From contig NZ_CP038026.1 of assembly GCF_004421005.1 (NCBI RefSeq), forward strand, positions 620,001 through 684,000: a DNA stretch of 64,000 nucleotides, written 5' to 3'. The stretch is from Pseudoduganella plicata (GTDB taxonomy: Bacteria; Pseudomonadota; Gammaproteobacteria; Burkholderiales; Burkholderiaceae_D). Of the stretch, positions 54,204-61,686 are shown one piece after another (the first letter of the stretch is position 1; each line of letters begins with the position of its first letter). The notes below the pieces were generated by a model that was not told where the DNA came from, made no database searches, and was given only the letters and a program-made list of their open reading frames with translations. Made by a program: the position numbers and the translations under genes.

Positions 54204-54244
54204 GACATTTTGTCGCGGATTGTTAAATCTGGGACATTTCTGTC
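54204..54244. promoter_or_regulatory. Two copies of a GACA-TTT-TGTC palindrome upstream of the M35 gene
   Basis: GACATTTTGTC (54204) and GACATTTCTGTC (54233) lie 29 bases apart, each preceded by the same CTGG. They fall in an unusually AT-rich 280-base region before the protease. They look like paired regulator sites. Confidence 0.4.
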
Positions 54245-54326
54245 GAGTAGCAACCGGAACTGGAAGGAAAACATCGGGAAAAGCCGCCGGCGCAGCGGCG
54301 GAATCTTTGCCCGATGACTCGGCAGC

Positions 54327-56294
54327 TCAGCCTGGACGCTGGCGGTGGAAGGTCAGCGGGCTGTACGGCACCGCCGACGGTGGCGCCGAGCGCAGGATGC
54401 CGGGTTTCATGGCGCCCACGACGTGCATTTCGCACGGCTTGCAGTCGAAGCGCAGCATGTATTTTTCCTCGCCCGACACCAGGGTCATCGGCTCGGCCTT
54501 GACCTGGCCCTGCACCCCTTGCACCCCCTTGGCCTGCTTCGGGCACAGGTTGAACGAGAAGCGCAGGCAGTGCTTGGTGATCATCAGCGACACTTCGCCC
54601 GGTTCCTGGTGCGCCTCGTACGCCGCGTCGATCAGCTGCACGCCGTGCTTGTGGTAGAACGCGCGTGCCTTTTCGTTATAGACGTTGGCGAGGTACGACA
54701 ATTGCGTGTCGGGATAGCTAGCGCGCGGTTCGGCCGGGGCCTTGCGCTCGGGGCGCTCCCACGCCGCCAGCCGGGCCGCCTCGTGTGCCGCCACGGCGTC
54801 GCGCCGCAGCGCGTTGATGGCGGCGGCCGGCACGAACCACGGCTGCGACAGGGCCAGCTCGATGCCGTCCGCCTCGAACATCGTGTTGCCCAGTTTTGCC
54901 AGGCTGTTACGCAGCGCCGCATCCGCCTGCTCGGCCTGATGCGCCGGCTGCAGCGCCAGTTGCGCGTGCGTGACCGTCTCGATGCCGTCCTCGTCGCGTA
55001 GGGTCAGCGCGAGGCCGCCGTCCGCTTCGGCCAGCGCCAGGTGCAGCGCCACCTTGCGGTCGGCCGAGCGTTTTGTGAGCGCCGCTTCCCATTGATGGTC
55101 GCGGTTGCGGTGTACCTGCGTGCCCGGTTTCAGGCCGGGCAGGGCGCTGACGGGCTCGTTCGGGAAAACGCGCCAGCGCTGGCCGTCGTCGCTTTCGCCC
55201 AGCTTCTGCACGGTATTCGCCTGGATGCCGACGGTGGTGCGCTTGTTCATGTAATTGAGGCCGTCGCCATTGGCCAGCGCCGCGTCCGTCATCATGTCGA
55301 AGTGGTCCATGCCTACCTTGCTGACGGTGCCCACCTGCACGCCCAGGTATTTGGGTGAATCGAAGGCGCCGATGTCTTCCTGGCGACCCGTGGCGAAATA
55401 ATCGGTGTGGCCTCGGTTAAAATTCTTGTCCACGTCGGGGGTGAAGAAGATCTGCGTGTGGCCGCTGGCCGCGCGCACATAGCCGGCGCGGCGCTCCAGG
55501 ATCTCGTCCAGCAGCAGGCGGTAGTGGGCCGTGATGTTCTTCACATAGCCCATGTCCTTGTAGCGGCCTTCGATCTTGAACGAGCGGATGCCCGCGTCGA
55601 TCAGCGCTTCCAGATTGCGGCTCTGGTCGTTGTCCTTCATCGACAGCAGATGCTTGTCGTACGCGACCACGCGGCCCTGGCCGTCGGACAAGGTGTACGG
55701 CAAGCGGCACGCCTGCGAGCAGTCGCCGCGGTTGGCGCTGCGGCCCGTGTCCGCGTGCGAGATGTAGCACTGGCCGGAAAAGGCCACGCACAGCGCGCCG
55801 TGAATGAAATACTCAAGCGGCGTATCGACTTCGGCGCGGATCTTGCGGATCTGCTCGATGGTCAGTTCGCGCGCCAAGACCAGTTGCGAGAACCCCACGT
55901 CGCCCAGGAATTTCGCCTTCTCCACGGTGCGGATGTCGCACTGCGTGCTGGCATGCAGCTGGATCGGCGGCAGGTCGAGTTCGAGCAGGCCCATGTCCTG
56001 GATGATCAGCGCGTCGACGCCCGCTTCGTACAGCTGCCAGATCTGCTTGCGGGCCAGGTCCAGCTCGGCGTCATGCATGATCGTGTTCATCGTCACGAAA
56101 ATGCGGGCGCGGTAGCGGTGGGCAAACTGCACCAGGCCGGCGATATCCTCGAGCGGATTGCTGGCGTTGTGGCGGGCGCCGAACGCGGGGCCGCCGATAT
56201 AGACAGCGTCGGCGCCGTGCAGGATGGCCTCGCGGCCGATCTCGGCGGTTTTCGCGGGCGACAGCAGTTCGAGCTGGTGATCAAGTAAAGACAT
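54327..56294 (-). CDS. rlhA: U32-family protein, RlhA-like 23S rRNA hydroxylase
   Basis: 655 residues. The N-terminal U32 barrel has QLELLSPAKTAEIGREAILH, ADAVYIGGPAFGARHNA, IQDMGLLELDLPPIQLHAST and the cluster cysteines GALCVAFSGQC and GDCSQACR. A long C-terminal region follows with two late Cys motifs (LCPKQAKG, DCKPCEM). The length and C-terminal extension fit E. coli RlhA (YdcP, 5-hydroxycytidine at 23S rRNA C2501) better than TrhP, which is about 450 residues. The choice between U32 subfamilies is by length and memory of the family, not a search. A strong promoter lies just upstream. Confidence 0.8.
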   Translation of the reverse strand: MSLLDHQLELLSPAKTAEIGREAILHGADAVYIGGPAFGARHNASNPLEDIAGLVQFAHRYRARIFVTMNTIMHDAELDLARKQIWQLYEAGVDALIIQDMGLLELDLPPIQLHASTQCDIRTVEKAKFLGDVGFSQLVLARELTIEQIRKIRAEVDTPLEYFIHGALCVAFSGQCYISHADTGRSANRGDCSQACRLPYTLSDGQGRVVAYDKHLLSMKDNDQSRNLEALIDAGIRSFKIEGRYKDMGYVKNITAHYRLLLDEILERRAGYVRAASGHTQIFFTPDVDKNFNRGHTDYFATGRQEDIGAFDSPKYLGVQVGTVSKVGMDHFDMMTDAALANGDGLNYMNKRTTVGIQANTVQKLGESDDGQRWRVFPNEPVSALPGLKPGTQVHRNRDHQWEAALTKRSADRKVALHLALAEADGGLALTLRDEDGIETVTHAQLALQPAHQAEQADAALRNSLAKLGNTMFEADGIELALSQPWFVPAAAINALRRDAVAAHEAARLAAWERPERKAPAEPRASYPDTQLSYLANVYNEKARAFYHKHGVQLIDAAYEAHQEPGEVSLMITKHCLRFSFNLCPKQAKGVQGVQGQVKAEPMTLVSGEEKYMLRFDCKPCEMHVVGAMKPGILRSAPPSAVPYSPLTFHRQRPG

Positions 56295-56321
56295 GGCGCA
56301 TTCCCTTCGACGAAGGCGGAG

Positions 56322-56350
56322 ATTATAGCTTCGCGCGCACCGCCTGTCAT
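56322..56350 (-). promoter_or_regulatory. Sigma-70 promoter of the U32 gene
   Basis: On the minus strand ATGACA, a spacer of exactly 17 bases, and TATAAT, about 30 bases before the start. Five of six -35 bases and all -10 bases match the consensus. Confidence 0.75.
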
Positions 56351-56460
56351 GATTGCCGGTGCAAGAAGGTGCTGGCTTTCAGCGAAAAGCTTGCTTGCAA
56401 AAAAACACCAAGCTCATGTGTAATACACGACTAAAAGTATATTTTGAGCAACACGCGCCC

Positions 56461-56724
56461 ATGTCCGCATCTCCCCATGCGCACGTGCTGCCGACGGCCC
56501 TGGAGGCGTTGATCCGCCTCGATAGCGCCAATATCCGGACCTACGGCCCCGCAGCGATGACGTGCAAGGCCACCGCAAACGAGCTGGCCGAACCTGCCAG
56601 CGGCGAGCCCGCACTGCCGACCTTGCCGCGCGAGCAGTACCGGTCCGACGACAGTGCGGCCAAGGGCAGCCAGGGCATGCGGCTGGCGCACGAGTCCTCA
56701 CGATGCATGTGGCCACCAGCATGA
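56461..56724 (+). pseudogene. Possible remnant or small hypothetical gene
   Basis: An 87-codon frame (MSASPHAHVLPTALEALIRL at its start) with the high third-position G/C typical of real genes here, but no ribosome site and no recognised family. Protein-like sequence continues in other frames beyond its stop, so it is more likely a decayed gene. Confidence 0.3.
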
Positions 56725-56879
56725 AGTGCGCGGCAAGATTGACGCACAGGGCCTGACGAGTTCATCCACACGGAGCACACCGGGAGCACCTGCACTATGA
56801 GGAGAAGAGCGACCTGAAGATCGGCAAGGCCGGCAAGTTCACTGCATTTCCCAGCATTTGTAGTTCGCTCGGCGCAGAC

Positions 56880-57101
56880 TCACCAGCCCGACGGCGCGCT
56901 GTCGCCATCGTCGTCATCGCGACCCTCGTCACATCCGGCCACGCCCACCAGCGTATCGCGCCGCAGCCGCACTCTGGCATGCGGCGTGCGGATGCCGGAG
57001 GCCATGCCCCACGCGGCGGCCCAGCGCAGGGCCCGGTCTGTGACGGTGCCGAACGGGCGCTCGGCGGCGGCGCGTTCCAGTGCCCGCGACATGCGCTGCA
57101 T
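56880..57101 (-). CDS. Small hypothetical protein with acidic tail
   Basis: A 73-codon frame (MQRMSRALERAAAERPFGTV at its start) ending in an Asp-rich tail. Third codon positions are strongly G/C, as in true genes of this genome. An upstream in-frame ATG at 57134 exists, but the added codons are AT-rich. No ribosome site of note and no known family. Confidence 0.4.
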   Translation of the reverse strand: MQRMSRALERAAAERPFGTVTDRALRWAAAWGMASGIRTPHARVRLRRDTLVGVAGCDEGRDDDDGDSAPSGW

Positions 57102-57289
57102 CGCGTAAATTTTTCTCGTTGATACGTTTCGCATTGGCAGACGATAAACCGGTGCGCCAGATAGCTGTGTGACGCACTTAACGGATTGCCGACATTGCAG
57201 GGGGAGCCCGCAGGGGGGGCCGCCGCGCGCGTCATGCTTGCGGCAGGCCGTACCGCCAGTGCGCCCGCCGGGGCGGCAGGCGTTGGCGG

Positions 57290-58063
57290 TCAGTCGTAGT
57301 ACCCGTAATAGTCATTGCCGCTGAACGACCTGGTCTTGTTGTAGATGAGGTTGACGTTGGGGCAGTGCTCCAGCTGGCGCAGTGCTTCGCGCACGGCGCT
57401 GTGCGTGGTGCGCTCCGCTTCGACCACCAGCACGACCTGCCCCATCTGGGCTGCCAGCACGCTGGCCTCGGTGGTGATCAACAGGGGCGGCGAGTCGAAG
57501 ATGACGATGCGGTCCGGGTAGCGCGAGGCAATGTCTTCCAGCAGGCGCATCATGCCGCGGCCGGCCAGCAGTTCCGTGGCGTGCTTGTTGCGCCGGCCCG
57601 CCGGCAGCAGGCTCAGTGCCGGCACGTTTGTTTTCAGGATCACGTCCCCGAGGTCGAGCTCATCGTCCAGCAGGACGTCCATCAGGCCGGCGCGCGGCGG
57701 CAGGCCCAGCGCGGACAGCACGGACGGCCGGGCCACGTCGGCATCGACCAGCAGCACCGTGGTGTCGCGCTCCATCGCCATGCTCATTGCCAGATTGATG
57801 GCACAGTAGGTCTTGCCCTCGGCGGGCATGGCGCTGGTGACGACAATCAGGTTGCCGTTGCGGATGGGTTGCCCGTCCATGCCGCGCGCGCTGCGCAGCA
57901 GCGGCCGCTTGATAATGCGGAAGTCCTCCGCCACGGCCGTGCGACCGCCGTCGGGCGTCACCATGCCCAGCTGTTGCAGCCGCGCCAGGTTGATGTCGGC
58001 ACTGCGCCCGTCCGGGCGAGCCACGATTGGCTCGCTGCGCTGCGAATCTTCGAAAGGAATCAT
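57290..58063 (-). CDS. epsG: EpsG-type tyrosine autokinase (XrtA-associated)
   Basis: Cytoplasmic BY-kinase of 257 residues that works with an EpsF/Wzz partner in exopolysaccharide export. Walker A is SAMPAEGKTYCAINLA, the second Asp motif is VLLVDADVARPSVL, and Walker B is IVIFDSPPLL. The C terminus ends in a tyrosine cluster (NDYYGYYD), the autophosphorylation site of such kinases. The upstream sequence FRIIKRPLLRSARG is typical of exosortase-associated members. It starts 11 bases after epsF. The downstream neighbour region is decayed. Confidence 0.9.
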   Translation of the reverse strand: MIPFEDSQRSEPIVARPDGRSADINLARLQQLGMVTPDGGRTAVAEDFRIIKRPLLRSARGMDGQPIRNGNLIVVTSAMPAEGKTYCAINLAMSMAMERDTTVLLVDADVARPSVLSALGLPPRAGLMDVLLDDELDLGDVILKTNVPALSLLPAGRRNKHATELLAGRGMMRLLEDIASRYPDRIVIFDSPPLLITTEASVLAAQMGQVVLVVEAERTTHSAVREALRQLEHCPNVNLIYNKTRSFSGNDYYGYYD

Positions 58064-58073
58064 GATGGCTCCG

Positions 58074-59603
58074 CTAGGAATGAAGCAGCGACATGGCCAT
58101 TACGCCACCGTATGACGCAAACAGGCAGGCGATCCCGGCACCGAAGCCGACCTGGCCCCGCCGGCGCTTGCGCCGTTCCTGCTCCGTCCAGTTCATGGCC
58201 ACCGCACCGAGCACTCGCAGGCCCGTGGCCTCGCGCAGCTCGGCAGGGCTGAGGTAAGTAGGGCGTACCTGGCTGACCAGCAATGCGAACGCGGCGCCGG
58301 ACAGCACCGCAATTGCCAGCACGATGCTGTACAGCAGAGGTCGGTTCGGTCCGATCGGGCGTAGCGGCGCGGTCGGCGGGTCGATGATCTTGAACGTCAT
58401 CATCTCCGTCGTCGTGGCCAGATCGCCGGAGAGCTTGGCCGCTTCGCGCCGGCCGATCAGCTTTTCGTAGTTGTCCTTGTTGATCTCGTAATCGCGGTTC
58501 AGCTGCGCCAGCTGGGATTCCACCTCGGGCACAGCCTTGCTCTGCTCCAGCAGGCTGGCGTGCCGGGCCTCCATTTCGGCGGCCCGGGCGCGGATCGATG
58601 CGACCTTCGCATCGGCCTCGGCCAGGGCCACCTTGAGCTGCTGCAGCATCGGGCTGTAGTTCTTGCCGGGGTCGCCCGGCGCGACGCGGGTCCTGGCTTC
58701 CTGCACCTTGCGCTCCTGCAGCAGCGCGATCAGGCGCCTCGTCGAAATGATGTCCGGATGGGCTTCGGTGTACTGCAGCAGCAGCGCGTCAAGCGACTTG
58801 TTCAGCGCGGCAATGCGGCTGTCCAGCTCAGGATTGTCGATCGTGCCCGGGTCGAGATCGGCGCCCACGATCGGCTCGTCGCCGGAGATCTGCGCATTAA
58901 TGGCGTTGCGGGCCTGTTCCGCCTCGACCAGCTCCAGCTTCGCATTGTTCAGTGCATCGGTCGACATCAGCAGCTGCGAACCATAATCGACGCCCTGGCG
59001 CGGCAACAGCGTGGCGTTCTTCATCTTGAATTCCTTGAGGGAGTTCTCTGCCGCGACCAGCTTGTCCTCGTAGGCGCGGATCTGGGCGTCGATGAACTGC
59101 ACGGCTTTTTCCGTTTCGCCTTTCTTGCCCTTGAAACTGCCTTCAAGAAAAATCGTCAGCAGCGACTGGACGACGTCGCGGACCAGCTTCGGGTTGCTGT
59201 TGCTGTAGCTGATCGAATAGATGTCGTAGGTGGCAGTGCCGCTGATCCGGATCTTCTGCAGCAGCTCGTCGACAGCGTTTTCGCGCTCCCGCGGCGTTTT
59301 GCTGACAACGTCGAGATCGACCATACGCATGACGCGTTCCAGGTTTGGCCGGCTCAGCAGGGTGCGACTCATGATGGCGACCTGCTGCTCGACATTGGGA
59401 ACCGTCGTCATGCCGGACAGCAATGGCTTGAGGATGCTCTGCGTATCCACATAGACGCGTGCCGAGCTCTGGTAGTCGTCGGGCAGCGTCAGCACGCGCA
59501 GCCAGCCCAGCGTCGCCACCAGCCACATGAGCGCGACGGCGTACCAGCGGTACTTCCAGATCCCCTTCAGGGCGGACTGCACCTGGGCGATGATTTCTTC
59601 CAT
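58074..59603 (-). CDS. epsF: EpsF/Wzz polysaccharide chain-length determinant (XrtA-type)
   Basis: 509-residue inner-membrane protein with one helix at each end: YAVALMWLVATLGWL near the N terminus and LLYSIVLAIAVLSGAAFALL near the C terminus. Between them is a long periplasmic coiled coil (residues about 160-400). DYQSSARVYVDTQSIL and the PxxP-type segment DPPTAPLRPIGPNRP are family signs. It sets polymer length and activates the partner kinase EpsG, encoded just downstream. GGAG lies nine bases before the ATG. Confidence 0.92.
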   Translation of the reverse strand: MEEIIAQVQSALKGIWKYRWYAVALMWLVATLGWLRVLTLPDDYQSSARVYVDTQSILKPLLSGMTTVPNVEQQVAIMSRTLLSRPNLERVMRMVDLDVVSKTPRERENAVDELLQKIRISGTATYDIYSISYSNSNPKLVRDVVQSLLTIFLEGSFKGKKGETEKAVQFIDAQIRAYEDKLVAAENSLKEFKMKNATLLPRQGVDYGSQLLMSTDALNNAKLELVEAEQARNAINAQISGDEPIVGADLDPGTIDNPELDSRIAALNKSLDALLLQYTEAHPDIISTRRLIALLQERKVQEARTRVAPGDPGKNYSPMLQQLKVALAEADAKVASIRARAAEMEARHASLLEQSKAVPEVESQLAQLNRDYEINKDNYEKLIGRREAAKLSGDLATTTEMMTFKIIDPPTAPLRPIGPNRPLLYSIVLAIAVLSGAAFALLVSQVRPTYLSPAELREATGLRVLGAVAMNWTEQERRKRRRGQVGFGAGIACLFASYGGVMAMSLLHS

Positions 59604-59774
59604 ATGTCGATTCTCCAGGGAAACGCGGCAAGGGCGTTTCGATTATATGGCTGGGGTTATCGACCTCGACGGCAACCTGACGTGGCGTTGCGTCGCATCA
59701 ATCGCGGCGCACCGTCAAGTATTCCGACGGTGCGCCCCCTGTGTGCCGCATTGCAACGCCCACAACCTGCACGT

Positions 59775-60719
59775 TCAGAACTTGCGGCGGCGGCTGACCA
59801 GCGACATGCTTAGCAACCCGGCCGCTACGATCGCCAGCGTGGCCGGTTCCGGCACTTCCTGTTGCAGCGCATTGGCCAGCGTGTTGTGCTGGATGGTGAT
59901 CTGGTACGTCGTGCCGGCGTTGAGCAGCGGCGTGGTGGCGAGGAACGAGAAGACCGTACCGGCCGCGTTGTACTGCAGCAAACCAGGGCTGCCGTCGGTA
60001 CGGCTGACGGACGCCAGGCCGTTGATCTCGTTCGGTGCGAAGTTGAACACCGAAGTGCCGGTGGTCAGGTCCACGATATTGATGCTCCACGACAGGCGTG
60101 CATTCGCGTTCGACGTGGCGCCGGCACCGTTCGACACGAAAGCTGCGGTGTAGGGATTCGCATCGAACGACACCGTCATCGTGTCGGACTGGCCCAGCGT
60201 GAACGCGAAGGTGGTCGACGTGCCGACATCGGAATTGCCCGACGCCACCTGGATGTTCTGCGACGTGGACGCGTCCGCACGGGTGGTGGCGTGCGCCCCG
60301 GCCGGGGTGGCCCCGATGGTGATTGCCGAGCCGATCTGCCGCTGGTCGGCGTAGCCGAAGTTGCCGGGAACGGGTGGCGGGGGGGCGAAGCGGGCGTAGT
60401 TGTTCTCACCCAGCGCCGGGCACGGCACGCCGACGCACTGGTGCGCCACGTCGGGCTGGACGCCCGACAGGATCGGGCGCGAATCGGCCGAGTTGGCAAA
60501 CACGCCGTTCAGCGACGCCGTTGCGTGGGCATCGTTGGTCCCCGTCAGTGTCGCGAAGTCGGTGGCCGCATAGGCTGTGCCAGTCGAGTGCAGCAGACGG
60601 AAGTTGTTGATGTCCAGAATGGCCGACGCAAACGTGGCCGCCCGTGCGCTGCCCATTGCTGCGATACCGAGAGTCGCGGCGGCTGCCGTGACCAGAAGAC
60701 CTTTTCGGAGGATGTTCAT
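59775..60719 (-). CDS. PEP-CTERM sorting domain protein
   Basis: 314 residues, exported and then processed by an exosortase. The signal peptide is ILRKGLLVTAAAATLGIAAM plus GSARA. The mature part is rich in Ala, Thr, Asn and Ser and has two Cys (HQCVGVPC). The C terminus carries the tripartite signal VPEPATL, a hydrophobic segment (AIVAAGLLSMSLV) and SRRRKF. AAGGAG lies nine bases before the ATG. A sigma-54-like promoter precedes it, and epsF follows downstream on the same strand. The frameshifted gene at 6.9-7.4 kb resembles its C-terminal half. Confidence 0.92.
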   Translation of the reverse strand: MNILRKGLLVTAAAATLGIAAMGSARAATFASAILDINNFRLLHSTGTAYAATDFATLTGTNDAHATASLNGVFANSADSRPILSGVQPDVAHQCVGVPCPALGENNYARFAPPPPVPGNFGYADQRQIGSAITIGATPAGAHATTRADASTSQNIQVASGNSDVGTSTTFAFTLGQSDTMTVSFDANPYTAAFVSNGAGATSNANARLSWSINIVDLTTGTSVFNFAPNEINGLASVSRTDGSPGLLQYNAAGTVFSFLATTPLLNAGTTYQITIQHNTLANALQQEVPEPATLAIVAAGLLSMSLVSRRRKF

Positions 60720-60779
60720 GGCGTGCTACTCCTTGATAGTGGTTACGGCCGCAGTTATTCGTGCCGACAAGCACCATTC

Positions 60780-60795
60780 AGCAGCAACCGTGCCA
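60780..60795 (-). promoter_or_regulatory. Sigma-54-type promoter (-24/-12) of the PEP-CTERM gene
   Basis: The minus strand reads TGGCACGGTTGCTGCT. Against the consensus TGGCACG-N4-TTGCW only one base differs, and the GG and GC are correctly spaced ten apart. The start codon is about 60 bases further on. Confidence 0.65.
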
Positions 60796-60938
60796 GGCTT
60801 GTGTACCCTTAGGAATCAAACACTTGCGGCTGCTGCGGCCGAGATTCGGGGAAGTTGAAAAAAAGTCCGACGTTTGGGGAACTTCGCGCCCGGAACAGCG
60901 GTCTGAAGAGCATTACCCACCAAACACCAGGAGTGACT

Positions 60939-61685
60939 GTGCATCCTCTGGACGACACAATCGTTTCATTCGAAGCCGCGGCGAAGCTGCGCGACCTCGT
61001 CATTCGCGAGCACGAGATCGCAACGGCCCACACGCACCCGATCGACACGCAGGTCTTTCATATCCGTATGGCGAGCACGGCCGGCAAGCGCGAAGCGGCC
61101 AGCCTGCTGCTGCGCAAGATGTACGGCTGGCGCGGTTACGACGTGGACCCGGAAGCGGCACACGTGCCGAACCGCATCACGCTGTATGCGGAAACGGCCG
61201 GCGCGACGGTCGGCACGATGGCCCTGTGCCTGGACGACGCGAAGCTGGGCCTGCCCGCCGATGACAATTTCCGCGACAAGCTCGACGAGCTGCGAGCGCA
61301 GGGGTGCCGCCTGTGCGAGCCGTCGCGCCTCGCGATCGACCGGGACGTAACGAAACGGGTGTTTGCCGCGCTGATCCACATCTCCTATATTTACGCGCGC
61401 AATATCCACGGTTTCACCGATTACGTGATCGAGGTCAATCCGCGCCATGTGATGTTCTACAAGCGCATGCTGGGCTTCAGCGACTTCGGTGGCGAGCGCC
61501 AGTGCTCGAGGGTGGCCGCGCCGGCCGTGCTGCTACGCCTGGAACTGTCGGTCATGGGCGAGCAGATCGAGCGCTTCGGCGGCCAGATGGAAGCGGCGCC
61601 GGGCGAACGTTCGTTTTACCCCTACTTCTTCCCGCTGCGCGACGAGCCAGGCATCACCGGCCGCCTGATCCAGGGCAGGGACTGA
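60939..61685 (+). CDS. FeeM-like N-acyl amino acid synthase / GNAT acyltransferase
   Basis: 248 residues. The body resembles the autoinducer-synthase/FeeM branch of the GNAT fold: TQVFHIRMASTAGKREAA, LLRKMYGWRGYDV, MALCLDD, CEPSRLAIDRDVTKRVFAAL and EVNPRHVMFYKRMLGF. Such enzymes transfer a long acyl chain from acyl carrier protein to an amino acid. GTG 60939 is chosen because AGGAG sits five bases ahead; an in-frame TTG at 60855 would add 28 residues. The next gene, a VAO-family flavoenzyme, starts two bases after the stop. Confidence 0.8.
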   Translation: MHPLDDTIVSFEAAAKLRDLVIREHEIATAHTHPIDTQVFHIRMASTAGKREAASLLLRKMYGWRGYDVDPEAAHVPNRITLYAETAGATVGTMALCLDDAKLGLPADDNFRDKLDELRAQGCRLCEPSRLAIDRDVTKRVFAALIHISYIYARNIHGFTDYVIEVNPRHVMFYKRMLGFSDFGGERQCSRVAAPAVLLRLELSVMGEQIERFGGQMEAAPGERSFYPYFFPLRDEPGITGRLIQGRD

Positions 61686-61686
61686 A

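Larger units (their letters stand above)
56295..57289. other. Nearly 1 kb without an intact recognisable gene
   Basis: Between the U32 gene and epsG. It holds an AT-rich strip (56395-56450), a possible gene remnant on the plus strand (56461-56724 and further scraps to about 56850), and a possible small minus-strand gene (56880-57101). The scraps downstream (LHYEEKSDLKIGKAGKF in one frame) read like protein but lie in different frames, suggesting decay. No transposase or repeat ends were seen. Confidence 0.6.

Noticed and set aside
56353..56460. In-frame extension of the remnant at 56461 to an earlier start
   Set aside because: The added part is AT-rich with codon use unlike the genome and overlaps the U32 promoter region.
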